Below are positions 53,174 through 62,033 of a stretch of DNA of 64,000 bases, piece after piece. Position 1 is the first letter of the stretch. Every line of letters starts with the position of its first letter. Made by a program: the position numbers and the translations under genes. The stretch is from Desulfosoma sp. (lineage in GTDB: Bacteria; Desulfobacterota; Syntrophobacteria; Syntrophobacterales; DSM-9756), in the NCBI GenBank assembly GCA_037481875.1, contig JBBFKY010000008.1:1-64000 (forward strand), given 5' to 3'. The notes below the pieces were generated by a model that did not search any database, had not been told where the DNA came from, and saw only the letters and a list, made by a program, of their open reading frames with translations.

Positions 53174-54139
53174 ATGCGGAACCGTCGATTTTTCGTCTTA
53201 AGCCTTTTGATTCTTGTGTTTTTCGGGTGGTGTTCTGCCGGATGGGGAGGGACGCCTCTTCATGTCTTTGTAAGTCTTGCACCCCAGAAAGAATTCGTGG
53301 AACGTTTAGCTGGAGACCGTGTCAAGGTCACGGTCCTGGTGCCTTCGGGCACGGATCCTCATACTTTTGAACCGTCACCAGAGCACATGAAGGGTTTATC
53401 TCAAGCCAGCCTTTATTTTGCCATAGGCTTTCCTTTTGAAAAAAATCTTTTGTCCCGCATCCGGTCCCTTAATCCTCATCTCAAAGTTGTTCAAACCGAC
53501 CAAGGGCTTTTGAAAATCCCCATGCACGGTCACTTCCACAGCGAAGACCAAGTCACGGCATCCCATGAATCCCATGCAGGGGAAAAACGGGAAGAAACCC
53601 GGCAAGAAACCTCTAAGCATCATGCCGCCTCGCATGGGCATGAAGCTGGTGAACCGGATCCCCACGTGTGGCTGTCCCCTCCTATGGTCATGAACATGGC
53701 TCGAACCATGAGCCTGGCCCTTATGGAAGCGGATCCCGAAGATCGTGCCGGCTATGAAGCGCGTTATATCAGCTTTCTTATGGGCGTGGCAGCGCTGGAC
53801 CTTGAAATTTCAAGAATTTTTTTGAACGCCAAGCCGCCTCGAGCCTTCTACGTTTTCCATCCTTCATGGGGCTATTTTGCTGAGGCCTATGGTTTGCAGC
53901 AGGTGGCCGTGGAATTCGAAGGCAAGGAAGCCAAGCCGCACCACCTCAAGGAAATTATCGCTTCGGGGAAGCAAGCGGGAGTGCGAACCCTGTTCGTCCA
54001 GCCTCAATTTTCTAAAAAAGCCGCGGAAATGGTGGCCAAGGAAATGGGAGCCAAACTAGAGGTGATCGATCCCCTGGCGGAGAATTGGATGGATAATCTT
54101 CGGCAGGTGAGCTATCGGATTCGAGAGGCTATGCCATGA
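53174..54139 (+). CDS. znuA: Zinc ABC transporter substrate-binding protein
   Basis: This ZnuA/cluster A-1 receptor of about 321 aa has a signal peptide (LSLLILVFFGWCSAG). The metal-binding order is HTFEPSPEHM near residue 60, a histidine-rich loop (residues ~115-160: HGHFHSE, HESHAG, KHHAASHGHEAG), DPHVWLSP near 165 and FHPSWGYFAEAYGL near 230. The His loop is typical of zinc rather than manganese receptors. AGGAGG-type site precedes the ATG at 53174. The ATP-binding and permease genes follow with a 4-base overlap and direct abutment. Expression is probably Zur-controlled through the 53065 dyad. Confidence 0.94.
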   Translation: MRNRRFFVLSLLILVFFGWCSAGWGGTPLHVFVSLAPQKEFVERLAGDRVKVTVLVPSGTDPHTFEPSPEHMKGLSQASLYFAIGFPFEKNLLSRIRSLNPHLKVVQTDQGLLKIPMHGHFHSEDQVTASHESHAGEKREETRQETSKHHAASHGHEAGEPDPHVWLSPPMVMNMARTMSLALMEADPEDRAGYEARYISFLMGVAALDLEISRIFLNAKPPRAFYVFHPSWGYFAEAYGLQQVAVEFEGKEAKPHHLKEIIASGKQAGVRTLFVQPQFSKKAAEMVAKEMGAKLEVIDPLAENWMDNLRQVSYRIREAMP

Positions 54140-54921
54140 AAGAGACCAAGCCGGTGGAGGTGGCGCAGGTCCGTCAGGTCACCTACGCCTACAACAAACA
54201 CCCGGTGCTGGAAGATGTGGATTTAACGATTCATTCGGGTGATTTTGCAGCGATCATCGGCCCCAACGGTGGAGGCAAAACCACATTGCTGAAACTCTTG
54301 TTGGGGCTTCTTAAACCTCAATCGGGTTCGGTGACCCTCTTCGGCGACATCCCTTCCAAGAGCGTGCATCGTGTGGGCTACGTGCCACAAGATGCCCATA
54401 TGCACCGTTTTTTCCCTCTAACGGTCCTGGAACTGACTCTCATGGGACGTCTTGGTCCAGGGCATTTTTTTCGTCGCTACACGGCCAGAGATCTGGCGGC
54501 TGCGGAAGCCGCTCTGGACCGCATGGAAATGCTTCCTTACAAGAAGGCGCGACTGGACGAACTCAGCGGTGGTCAAAGGCAAAGAGTTTTCATTGCGCGA
54601 GCTTTGGCTTCGGAACCCGACGCCCTCTTCTTGGACGAGCCGGCAGCAGGTGTGGATTCCGCGGGCCAGACCGACCTTTACAGTCACCTAAAGGAACTGA
54701 ATGAAAACATCACCATTCTGGTTGTCACTCATGATCTTTTGGTTCTTTCCACCTACGTCAAATCGGTGGTGTGCGTGAATCGATCCGTTATCCATCATCC
54801 GGCACCGGAAGTCACGGAGGACATGTTGCGCTTGGGATATTCATGTCCCGTGGAACTTTTGGGTCATGGCCATCTGCCCCATCGGGTTCTGCCGTTGCAT
54901 GGCCTTCGAAACCGTCTGTAA
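54136..54921 (+). CDS. znuC: Zinc ABC transporter ATP-binding protein
   Basis: This 261-aa ABC ATPase has Walker A GPNGGGKTTL near residue 42, a signature DELSGGQRQRVFIARAL near 142, Walker B ALFLDEPAAG near 168 and the switch His in VVTHD near 200. A Q-loop Gln lies in VGYVPQDAHMHRFFP. It overlaps znuA by 4 bases and its stop abuts the permease start. It powers zinc uptake by ZnuAB at the inner membrane. Normal length, no oddities. Confidence 0.95.
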   Translation: MKETKPVEVAQVRQVTYAYNKHPVLEDVDLTIHSGDFAAIIGPNGGGKTTLLKLLLGLLKPQSGSVTLFGDIPSKSVHRVGYVPQDAHMHRFFPLTVLELTLMGRLGPGHFFRRYTARDLAAAEAALDRMEMLPYKKARLDELSGGQRQRVFIARALASEPDALFLDEPAAGVDSAGQTDLYSHLKELNENITILVVTHDLLVLSTYVKSVVCVNRSVIHHPAPEVTEDMLRLGYSCPVELLGHGHLPHRVLPLHGLRNRL

Positions 54922-55797
54922 ATGCCTTTGGATCAAGGGGGTGGACACGAGCGTCCTCGCCTCCATCGGTATGAGGTTGAAACCGTGGTTGAGTGGCTCC
55001 AGTTGTCCTTTGTCCAGAACGCTTTTGCAGCTTCTCTATTCGCCGGGGTGTTATGCAGCATTGTGGGAACCTATGTGGTGGCCAACCGCATTGCCTATTT
55101 GGCCGGCGGGGTGGCTCATGCCGCCTACGGAGGGGTCGGGCTCGCCTTTTTTTTGCGTATTTCACCGATTCTGGGCATTTTAGGCTTTACGACAGCTGCT
55201 GCCGTGCTCATGGGTCTGTTGTCTCTTCGAGAACGACACCGGGCCGATACGGCCATTAGCGTGCTCTGGGCCTTCGGCATGGCCCTTGGCGTCCTTTTGG
55301 TGGATCTCACTCCAGGCTATGGTGCGGATCTCATGAGCTATCTTTTTGGAAGTATTCTGACTGTATCCAGAAGTTCCCTCGCGGCCATGGCCGTTTTGAC
55401 TCTTGTGGTGCTTCCCTGGACCATTCTTTTTCATAGGGAACTGGCGGCCGTCTCTTACGATGAATCCTTCGCCAAAGTGCGAGGGCTTCCCGTAACGGCC
55501 TTTTACCTCAGCATGGTTGTGTTGATGGCTCTAACGGTGGTGGTCCTGGTGCAGGTGGTGGGCTTGATTCTCGTCATTGCCTTGCTGACCATTGCACCCT
55601 ACATCGCCGAAAAAAGAAGCCGATCCCTTCAGGGCATGATGTACCGTGCGGTACTTTACAATCTGTTTTTCGGCGTCGTCGGATTGAGCCTTTCCCTGGC
55701 TTTGAACGTGACATCGGGAGCAGCCATCATTTGCGTGGCGGCAACCGGTTACTTTGTCTCCGTCTCGGTGGACGCTTTAAGAAAACACTTGAAATAA
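54922..55797 (+). CDS. znuB: Zinc ABC transporter permease
   Basis: This 291-aa ABC-3 family permease has about eight hydrophobic segments, with ANRIAYLAGGVAHAAYGGVGLAFFL near residue 55 and the family C-terminal VGLILVIALLTIAPYIA near 215. The ATG directly follows the znuC stop. About 18 N-terminal residues before VVEWLQLSFVQNAF are polar and atypical, so the true start may be the GTG near 54986. It is third in the znuACB order and is followed by the Fur-type regulator 9 bases later. Confidence 0.94.
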   Translation: MPLDQGGGHERPRLHRYEVETVVEWLQLSFVQNAFAASLFAGVLCSIVGTYVVANRIAYLAGGVAHAAYGGVGLAFFLRISPILGILGFTTAAAVLMGLLSLRERHRADTAISVLWAFGMALGVLLVDLTPGYGADLMSYLFGSILTVSRSSLAAMAVLTLVVLPWTILFHRELAAVSYDESFAKVRGLPVTAFYLSMVVLMALTVVVLVQVVGLILVIALLTIAPYIAEKRSRSLQGMMYRAVLYNLFFGVVGLSLSLALNVTSGAAIICVAATGYFVSVSVDALRKHLK

Positions 55798-55806
55798 GGG
55801 GACAAG

Positions 55807-56247
55807 ATGTGTGAACGCTGCGATTACCGTAAGTTCTTAGAAAAAGTTGAGATTCGGCCCACCAAGCATCGCCTCGCGGTGTTGCAGATTCTAGGGAATG
55901 CGCCCCATCCTTTGACGGCTCAGGAAGTGTTTGAGGCCCTGCAGCCTCACTGCACCATCAACCGAGTGACCGTCTATCGTGTTTTGGAATCCCTTGTGGA
56001 GGGGGGAGTGGTGGAAAAGATAAGTGCTGGAGATCGAAGCTTTCGCTACGGCCTGGCTCCCAACGAGCACCATCCTCAGCATGCGCATTTCTACTGCCGC
56101 CTCTGCGGCTTTATGGCATGCCTGCCTCCTGAAAAACTTCCCAGTTTTTTCCACGACGATTCCACGCCAAGCCTTCCAGGGGTCGTGGAAAAATATGAAA
56201 TCCGCCTGGACGGCATCTGTCACCGATGTCTTTTACGGGGCGCTTGA
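55807..56247 (+). CDS. Fur-family metal regulator, probably Zur
   Basis: This 146-aa Fur-family repressor has an N-terminal winged helix (about 15-80, RPTKHRLAVLQILG and INRVTVYRVLESLV) and a C-terminal metal domain with HHPQHAHFYCRLCG near 90 and a final CHRC. The cysteine pairs CxxC and CxxC are structural zinc ligands. Being last in the znuACB operon makes zinc the probable signal; the dyad at 53065 is a likely site. Extra N-terminal cysteines (MCERC) are present. Confidence 0.93.
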   Translation: MCERCDYRKFLEKVEIRPTKHRLAVLQILGNAPHPLTAQEVFEALQPHCTINRVTVYRVLESLVEGGVVEKISAGDRSFRYGLAPNEHHPQHAHFYCRLCGFMACLPPEKLPSFFHDDSTPSLPGVVEKYEIRLDGICHRCLLRGA

Positions 56248-56476
56248 AGTACCGCGACCATGCATATCGGACTTTCCAACGTTTTCGCTTTCCTGAAATC
56301 GGCACTATCTATTTGTCTCGACCCCATGCGCTCTTCTATGCTTTTTGAGACGGACGATCACAAAGATTTTCATGACAGCGGCTATGGTAAAGACTTCGGT
56401 GAAGGGAAAGTGCTTTTAGGATTCGAAAGGTTTCACGTTTTCTTAGAAAAGTAAGTTTTTTGAACGGAGAGGTTTC

Positions 56477-57079
56477 ATGAACGAAGAACGTTTGGACTGC
56501 CGAGGTTTAGCATGCCCGGCGCCGGTTCTGAAGGTAAAGGACATCCTGGATCGATCCCAGGTAGAGCGTGTGACGGTGCTTGTGGATAATGCGGCGGCAA
56601 AGGAAAACGTGAGCCGCTTTCTCAGCCGTGCCGGCTATCATGTGCAGGTTCGAGAAGAGGGCCGGGACTACGTGGTTTCGGGATCTCGAGAAACCCAGGA
56701 GACGTGCGAGATCTTTGTTCCTTCCAAGGAAGCTGAATCTTCTCGAATCTTGGTGCTTGTGGGAACGGAGCGCCTAGGTTCCGGGGACGATGTGCTTGGA
56801 ACCAAGCTTATGGAAAATTTCCTGGGCACACTCAAGGAAATGGGGCAGGCTCTATGGCGTCTGGTTTTTCTGAACGGCGGTGTGCATCTCACCGTGGATG
56901 ATTCTCCTGTTCTGCCTACCTTGCAAGCTCTGGAAAAGGACGGCGTCTCTATTCTGGTGTGTGGCACTTGTCTCAATCATTTTGGGCTCCTGGAAAAGAA
57001 GGCGGTGGGAGAAACCACCAATATGCTGGACATTGTCACGTCCATGCAGTTGGCCGACCGGGTGATCAGCTTGACGTGA
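56477..57079 (+). CDS. yedF: YedF-type selenium-metabolism protein (TusA + DsrE-like)
   Basis: This 200-aa two-domain protein has a TusA-like N-terminus with CPAP in DCRGLACPAPVLKVKDIL (Cys at about 11), and a DsrE/DsrF-like domain from about 85 (ILVLVGTERLGSGDDVLG) containing VCGTCLNHFGL near 155. This fusion is the YedF type annotated with selenium genes. GGAGAGG precedes the ATG. It lies beyond the zinc operon, 3.5 kb from selD, so it is probably a separate unit of the same pathway. It likely carries or donates selenium (inference). Confidence 0.92.
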   Translation: MNEERLDCRGLACPAPVLKVKDILDRSQVERVTVLVDNAAAKENVSRFLSRAGYHVQVREEGRDYVVSGSRETQETCEIFVPSKEAESSRILVLVGTERLGSGDDVLGTKLMENFLGTLKEMGQALWRLVFLNGGVHLTVDDSPVLPTLQALEKDGVSILVCGTCLNHFGLLEKKAVGETTNMLDIVTSMQLADRVISLT

Positions 57080-57169
57080 CGACAAGTGTTCAGCTGAAGT
57101 TGACAAAACAAAAAGCTTTTCTATACATGGGGTGGTTTTCCTAGAACTTTGATTACGAGGGATCACTCC

Positions 57170-58606
57170 ATGGGCGGCAAGGCTTCCAAGAACCATCTGG
57201 TGTTTCATGTGTTGGAAGCCCTTCGAGAAGGGCTGACTCACTTTTCGGGACCAAGCCGAGTGGCACTTCTTTATGCCGAAAAGCGTGATGACCCCATGAG
57301 AGTGTGCGACCCGGAAGATCTGCTTCGAGGTCACGAACCGAAGCTCAAAGAGCTCTACGTGGACGGCAACGCATGGCGTCTGAACGCTCCAAATCCAAGA
57401 GACCTGCAGCGATTCGGGCAGATTTATCCCGAACCTAATTTACGTTTATCGGGCCTCATTTCTTTCGGCGGGTGTTCTCGATCTATTTTTTATCAGATGT
57501 GGTTTACGGAACATCATCCAGACATGTGCTCCATTTTGCCCACGGAACGTTGGTTGGAGCACGCCGCTTATTTGCTGTCCCACGATTTCGCCACAGCGGG
57601 AACCTTTCACACCGATTCTTCCCAGTACGTTCTACGTGAATACGCCACCCATGCCGTGCATGATGCCCTTTTGGACGGATTGAACCTCAAGATGGGCTGG
57701 GACAGTCGGTTGCGCATTTACCCTGTTTTGGACTCGGTTCTAGAGCTTTCCAAAACCCCGGAAGAAGGAGCATGGCCTCGAGGCAAGCTGGTTTTCATTG
57801 AGGAAAGCTGCTTGAAGGACTTGAACCTCATGGCCGTTTTTCCTGAAGGGGAACGTCCAAGCATTAGCAATACCAAACACATACGCAAGATTCTTTTAGC
57901 CGTGGAACATTCGGAGCGTTGGCTTGTCTCCGACGGTCGAGAATTGGTAGGAATCGGACGAGGCCCTTTGCCGGACTGTCGCATCAGTGCTGAATTTCTC
58001 GGCAGTTACGGCTTTTTGAGATTTAACGGGGAACCTGTGTGCAGCTTTTCGGAAGGACGCTTTTACTCGTCCAATCGCCGTGCCAAATTGGTGCAATTGG
58101 AAGAAGCTTTACTGACCTCAAATCTGGACTCGTCCAAGGCCCACACGCTTTTTCAAATCATCGCCGCCATTGTTCACGGAGCTCAAGAACGCAAGCACGG
58201 TTGCACTTTGGTGCTTGATTTGGGCCCTGAGCCCTTATCCATTTCCGGACACCTCCTCGAAAATCCGTTGGATTTACAGGATGCTGCCAACTTAGACCTG
58301 GCCAAATCCCTTTCCAAAATGGATGGCGCCCTGCATATCGGTGCTGACGCCAGGTTGTATCGCTTCGCCTGTCTTTTGGATGGCCGCGGTGTTGCGGGGG
58401 AAGACCGAGCGCGAGGTGCCCGCTACAATTCGGCGTTGCGCTTCTCTGCGGAACACGAACAGACCTTCATTGTGGTGGTTTCATCCGACCGACCCGCCTC
58501 GGTCATTTACGGAGGGGTGGAGCTTTCCGCCACATGCCCGTGGAGGCCTACTTTTAGTTTGTGTGGGGCGCTACCCACTCTTTCTGATTGGATCGCCTCG
58601 GCATAG
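57170..58606 (+). CDS. DisA_N (diadenylate cyclase-type) domain protein
   Basis: This 478-aa protein has a C-terminal domain with the diadenylate cyclase layout. The metal-binding DGA triad is at residues 385-387 (SKMDGALHIGADARL) and the second nucleotide motif reads RGARYNSALRFS (Arg418), then FIVVVSSDRPASVIYGG. The usual R-H-R of DisA is R-Y-N here, so cyclic di-AMP synthesis is likely but not certain. The N-terminal ~350 residues, with FGGCSRSIFYQMWFTEHHPDMC near 102, resemble no domain I can name and may be a sensor. The ATG at 57170 has GAGGG upstream; a TTG would add seven residues. The TIM-barrel gene follows after 11 bases. Confidence 0.82.
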   Translation: MGGKASKNHLVFHVLEALREGLTHFSGPSRVALLYAEKRDDPMRVCDPEDLLRGHEPKLKELYVDGNAWRLNAPNPRDLQRFGQIYPEPNLRLSGLISFGGCSRSIFYQMWFTEHHPDMCSILPTERWLEHAAYLLSHDFATAGTFHTDSSQYVLREYATHAVHDALLDGLNLKMGWDSRLRIYPVLDSVLELSKTPEEGAWPRGKLVFIEESCLKDLNLMAVFPEGERPSISNTKHIRKILLAVEHSERWLVSDGRELVGIGRGPLPDCRISAEFLGSYGFLRFNGEPVCSFSEGRFYSSNRRAKLVQLEEALLTSNLDSSKAHTLFQIIAAIVHGAQERKHGCTLVLDLGPEPLSISGHLLENPLDLQDAANLDLAKSLSKMDGALHIGADARLYRFACLLDGRGVAGEDRARGARYNSALRFSAEHEQTFIVVVSSDRPASVIYGGVELSATCPWRPTFSLCGALPTLSDWIASA

Positions 58607-58617
58607 GGGATTCCTTC

Positions 58618-59433
58618 ATGACCAATCCAAAGCTTGCCTGTCCAAATTTCACAAAAGATGTCCATGCGCTTCGCCGCTTTGCCCTGGAATGTCATCTGGA
58701 CGGCGTGGACTGGAGTCTCACACTGAAGGAGCTTCCTCAAAATCCCAGGCAAGCTTCCGAGCTGGTTCGGCACGTTTCGCATCTTCGACCTTTGGAAGTG
58801 CGCTATCATGCGGCCTTTCCCAATGTGGACTTGGGAGACCAGGATCCCGAAAAGGCTCATGAAGCCCTTCGAGTTTTTGAAAACGTCTGTCGCCTGGTTT
58901 CCAAGCTTAACGGTGAAAGCCTCACCATTCATGTGGGGCTCGGACGCAACACAACAGTGGACCTATCCTGGGAAAGAACCTTGGAAAACCTGACGAAGTT
59001 GAATGGTTTCGCCAGAAAGCTCGGCATTCGCCTCTGCTTGGAAAACCTGGCGTGGGGCTGGACCAGCCGCCCGGAGCTGTTTGAAAAAATGTTGCGGCAA
59101 ACCGGTCTATGGGCGACTTTTGATATCGGCCATGCGGTTGTCAGCCCTTCCATCGTGACAGAACGTTTTGATCTGGAGGATTTTGTTTCACCGCACAGGA
59201 ATCGCATCCTCAACGCCCATGTCTATCATCGGGAATGGCTGGACAGGCATCTTCCACCTGATTCCATGGAGGATGTGACCGACAGACTGAATTTGCTTCA
59301 AACACTTCCTTTGTGTGCATGGTGGGTGTTGGAATTGAGGGATGCCCGCGCCATTCTGAGCACACTGAAGGTCGTTCAAGCCTTTTTGAGGCTTTCAAAC
59401 GGAGAGGAAAATCTCGTCACTTGGAGTCCATGA
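58618..59433 (+). CDS. TIM-barrel (xylose-isomerase/AP-endonuclease 2-like) protein
   Basis: This 271-aa protein is a sugar-phosphate-isomerase-type TIM barrel. Segments at barrel strand ends include LTIHVGLG near residue 103, RLCLENLAWGWTSRP near 140, ATFDIGHAV near 170 and LNAHVYHREWLDRHLP near 200. The conserved Glu, Asp and His would coordinate a divalent metal. Its stop overlaps the CDP-alcohol transferase start (ATGA), and it follows the DisA_N gene closely. It could isomerise or epimerise a polyol or sugar phosphate feeding the next enzymes (speculative). Confidence 0.83.
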   Translation: MTNPKLACPNFTKDVHALRRFALECHLDGVDWSLTLKELPQNPRQASELVRHVSHLRPLEVRYHAAFPNVDLGDQDPEKAHEALRVFENVCRLVSKLNGESLTIHVGLGRNTTVDLSWERTLENLTKLNGFARKLGIRLCLENLAWGWTSRPELFEKMLRQTGLWATFDIGHAVVSPSIVTERFDLEDFVSPHRNRILNAHVYHREWLDRHLPPDSMEDVTDRLNLLQTLPLCAWWVLELRDARAILSTLKVVQAFLRLSNGEENLVTWSP

Positions 59434-60125
59434 AAGGGCCGCTCAACGAAAGGAAAACCTTGGCGTTGTCATCGTCAGAGCCTTGGCAGACAAAACCCAG
59501 CGACCGCTTTGTTCTGCGCTGGATCAAAGTTCACCTTTCGTCACGCGTGACTCCACATCTTGCGTCGGTTCCCGGCATCCATCCCTGGATGATCACGGTG
59601 GCGTCCAGTGCTCTGGGAGTTCTCGCGGGGTTGTTTTTTGGACTGGGATGGGCTTTTACCGCCGGGTGTTTCGCGGCCTTGGCGCAGGTTTTGGACGGGG
59701 TTGACGGGCAGCTGGCTCGCTTGCGAGGTCTGGAAACGTCGTGGGGAGCTTTTTGGGACTCCACCTTGGATCGCTATGCCGACGGAGCCATGATGGTGGG
59801 CATGTGCGCCTTCATTGCTCAAGAAATGCCGAATATTTCCTTAGGGATTCTCATTCCTTTGGGCACGGTGGCTCTCCTAGGGTGCCAATTGATAAGTTAC
59901 ACGACAGCGCGAGCGGAAACTCTGGGGCTGAGCCTTGGACCACCCACTTTGGCAAGCAAAGGAACGCGCACCAGCATCATGATCCTTGCCGCTTGGGCTA
60001 CGGTTTTTTGGAAGGCGGCTCCTGCAGCAGCCCTGATTGCCTTGGCGGGAATCAGCAACACGGTTGTCGTGCGCAGGCTGCTGTATGTCCGGGCGTCTGG
60101 AAGCCGCGCCAGGTCTTTCAAATAA
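59430..60125 (+). CDS. CDP-alcohol phosphatidyltransferase
   Basis: This 231-aa membrane enzyme has the CDP-alcohol transferase motif D-G-x2-A-R-x8-G-x3-D-x3-D, complete at DGQLARLRG...GAFWDSTLD near residues 90-112. Several hydrophobic helices surround it. It transfers an alcohol phosphate from a CDP-activated donor. The TIM-barrel gene before it (4-base overlap) and nucleotidyltransferase gene after it (25 bases) suggest a pathway in which a small nucleotide-activated head group is made and then joined to a lipid or polyol. The exact alcohol (inositol, glycerol, other) cannot be read. Confidence 0.92.
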   Translation: MKGPLNERKTLALSSSEPWQTKPSDRFVLRWIKVHLSSRVTPHLASVPGIHPWMITVASSALGVLAGLFFGLGWAFTAGCFAALAQVLDGVDGQLARLRGLETSWGAFWDSTLDRYADGAMMVGMCAFIAQEMPNISLGILIPLGTVALLGCQLISYTTARAETLGLSLGPPTLASKGTRTSIMILAAWATVFWKAAPAAALIALAGISNTVVVRRLLYVRASGSRARSFK

Positions 60126-60150
60126 GATTTAAAGCAGGACTGGTCACGCT

Positions 60151-60720
60151 ATGGAACTTTTGGCACGGTGCGGAGTTATTCACGGGCGGTTTCAAATTCT
60201 CCATCTCGATCATCTTCGCTATCTTCTGGCTGGCAAAGCCCTTTGTGAGCACCTAGTGGTCGGTATCACGAATCCTGAACCCGCTTTAACGGCCAAAGAT
60301 GAGACGGATCCTCATCGAACTGACCCCGAAGCCAACCCCCTGACCTATTATGAAAGACAGCTGATGGTTCGCCGCGCCCTGGAAAGTCACGGTGTTCCAT
60401 TACAGGATTTTACAATAGTGCCTTTCCCCGTGAATTTTCCGGAACGCTATCGATACTATGTTCCTTTGGACGCCGTCTTTTTTCTCACCATCTACGACGA
60501 CTGGGGACGAAAGAAGCTCGGCATGTTTCAGTCTCTCGGCCTCAAAACCCATGTGCTATGGGAAAAATCTTCACACGAAAAAGGTATTCGCGGTACTGAA
60601 GTGCGGCGTCGCCTTCGAGAAGACCTACCCTGGGAGCATCTTGTGCCTGAATCGACCGCTCAACTTGTTCGAGAATGGAAGATCGCCGAACGGCTTCGAG
60701 CCATGCCGCCTTCCTCTTGA
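60151..60720 (+). CDS. HxxH nucleotidyltransferase, NadM/NMN-adenylyltransferase-like
   Basis: This 189-aa cytidylyltransferase-fold protein has the nucleotide-binding GVIHGRFQILHLDH near residue 8 (HLDH motif) and the C-terminal phosphate-binding GIRGTEVRRRLRED near 155, in place of ISSTxxR. It resembles archaeal-type NMN adenylyltransferases and NadR. Because it follows a CDP-alcohol phosphotransferase, a CTP-dependent head-group activation is an alternative to NAD synthesis. No ribosome site is strong; a weak AGGA is upstream. Confidence 0.85.
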   Translation: MELLARCGVIHGRFQILHLDHLRYLLAGKALCEHLVVGITNPEPALTAKDETDPHRTDPEANPLTYYERQLMVRRALESHGVPLQDFTIVPFPVNFPERYRYYVPLDAVFFLTIYDDWGRKKLGMFQSLGLKTHVLWEKSSHEKGIRGTEVRRRLREDLPWEHLVPESTAQLVREWKIAERLRAMPPSS

Positions 60721-60816
60721 AACCGGCTCAGCAGGAACAAGACCCAGTGGGAAATTTCGTGCTCATCCAGAAACCCTGAAGCAGGGCTCTGCACGTTTGC
60801 AGCGAGAAGCGGTTTT

Positions 60817-61188
60817 TCATGCCTTGCCGGAAGGGACTTCCCAGCGAAGGTCTCTGTCCAATTCCTGAAAGAGATCTTCCAAACGGTATAAGATCCGGTC
60901 CAAGTCTCGAAGTTCCTTTGCCAGGAGCGCCTCTCGGGCTTCGTCCCGGCAACGGGCCAGTTCTGGAATGTGTTTATCCAGGACCTTTTTCCATAACGAA
61001 GACACCTTTGGATCTCGCGCCGTCCGTTCCAGTTCCTCCACAAGATGGTAAAGCGCGGGGGGCTCCTGGACCAGGCGATTCTTTCCCACGTCTCGAAACA
61101 TCGCGGCACAGCCTGGATAAAGCTGATCAAACCGACCTTGCTCATAAACCGGAACCAACCGAACATCGATTTGCATGGTTCGACTCAT
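60817..61188 (-). CDS. Hypothetical protein, helical
   Basis: I do not recognise this 123-aa protein. It is charged and mostly helical, with a leucine-rich repeat-free C-terminal stretch (ELRDLDRILYRLEDLFQELDRDL) that could form a coiled coil. The ATG at 61188 has AGGAGG eight bases upstream, better than one ten codons earlier. It is flanked by convergent and divergent genes and has no operon partners. No signal peptide. Confidence 0.6.
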   Translation of the reverse strand: MSRTMQIDVRLVPVYEQGRFDQLYPGCAAMFRDVGKNRLVQEPPALYHLVEELERTARDPKVSSLWKKVLDKHIPELARCRDEAREALLAKELRDLDRILYRLEDLFQELDRDLRWEVPSGKA

Positions 61189-61399
61189 ACCCCATCCTCC
61201 TATCCCAAATCTCGTCAAAGATCGGAAAAATATGCTAAAGGTTCGGCTTCAACGGGCCGAATATGACGATGAGTCGAAATGGCACCGTCAGTAAGGCACG
61301 AGCGAAAGGCGAAAGCCATCGACTCCGAAAGCGCCGAAGGGAGGTCACCGTGAGTTTGTCCGAGAATTCGCAATACCAAGGCCTTCAATGCCATGTCAT

Positions 61400-61428
61400 A
61401 GTAGCGGCAAGGCGACGCCTCGCCCCAA
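61400..61428. repeat. Dispersed palindrome, GGCGACGCCTCGCCCC type
   Basis: A partial copy of the 34011 palindrome. At 61460-61520 a second GC-rich repeat with GCGCTCCCA is shared with 48788 and 62108. The 61189-61556 gap has no visible gene. Confidence 0.6.
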
Positions 61429-61556
61429 AAAGGCCGAATCAGGGCTTTTCCTGAGAGGGCTGCATCTGGCCCGCCGTTTGTACGGCAGGGGCGATCGCGC
61501 TCCCAGGAAGAAGATCGTTTCCAGACACACTCCATGAGAGAGAATCAGGGAAAAGA

Positions 61557-62033
61557 ATGACACAGCACAAAGTCTTTGTCTCCCAGGACGGTAAAGCAAC
61601 GATCATTTGTCCTCAATGCGGTTTCAGCCGCAGTGTCCCGGCCTCGTCCATGGCTCAGCAGAACAAAACGGTTAAGGTCCGCTGCCTATGCGGGCATACT
61701 TTTAAAGTCTCCTTTGAAGTCCGCCAAGCCTATCGTAAACCCACCTATCTTTTTGGAGAATATCGGAAAAAAACCAAGGAATCCAGTTCCCCCTTTCGTC
61801 AGATGATTGTCTTGGACATCTCACAGCATGGCTGTCGCTTTCAAACACCTTTGCCCCATGACCTTCAGGTGGGGGACCTGGTTCATCTGGAGATTTCCCT
61901 AAACGATGCACGAAAGTCCCTTATCAAGGTTACGGGTGAAGTACGGCGTATTGAAGGCAAAAGTGTAGGCGTCTCTTTTGTGGATTTTGACTCCGGTTCC
62001 CAAAAGGCCCTGTCCTTTTTTCTCTTGCCCTAG
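61557..62033 (+). CDS. PilZ-domain protein with N-terminal zinc-ribbon
   Basis: This 158-aa protein starts with a zinc-ribbon-like segment (CPQCGFSRSV...VRCLCGHTF, residues 18-50), then a PilZ domain from about 60. The domain has a degenerate RxxxR region (YRKPTYLFGEYRKK) and D-I-S-x-x-G in VLDISQHGCRFQTPLP. The strands end at VGVSFVDFD. PilZ proteins bind cyclic di-GMP, but the arginine motif is imperfect, so binding is uncertain. It is monocistronic. It lies in the same stretch as the DisA_N protein, though I see no direct link. Confidence 0.85.
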   Translation: MTQHKVFVSQDGKATIICPQCGFSRSVPASSMAQQNKTVKVRCLCGHTFKVSFEVRQAYRKPTYLFGEYRKKTKESSSPFRQMIVLDISQHGCRFQTPLPHDLQVGDLVHLEISLNDARKSLIKVTGEVRRIEGKSVGVSFVDFDSGSQKALSFFLLP

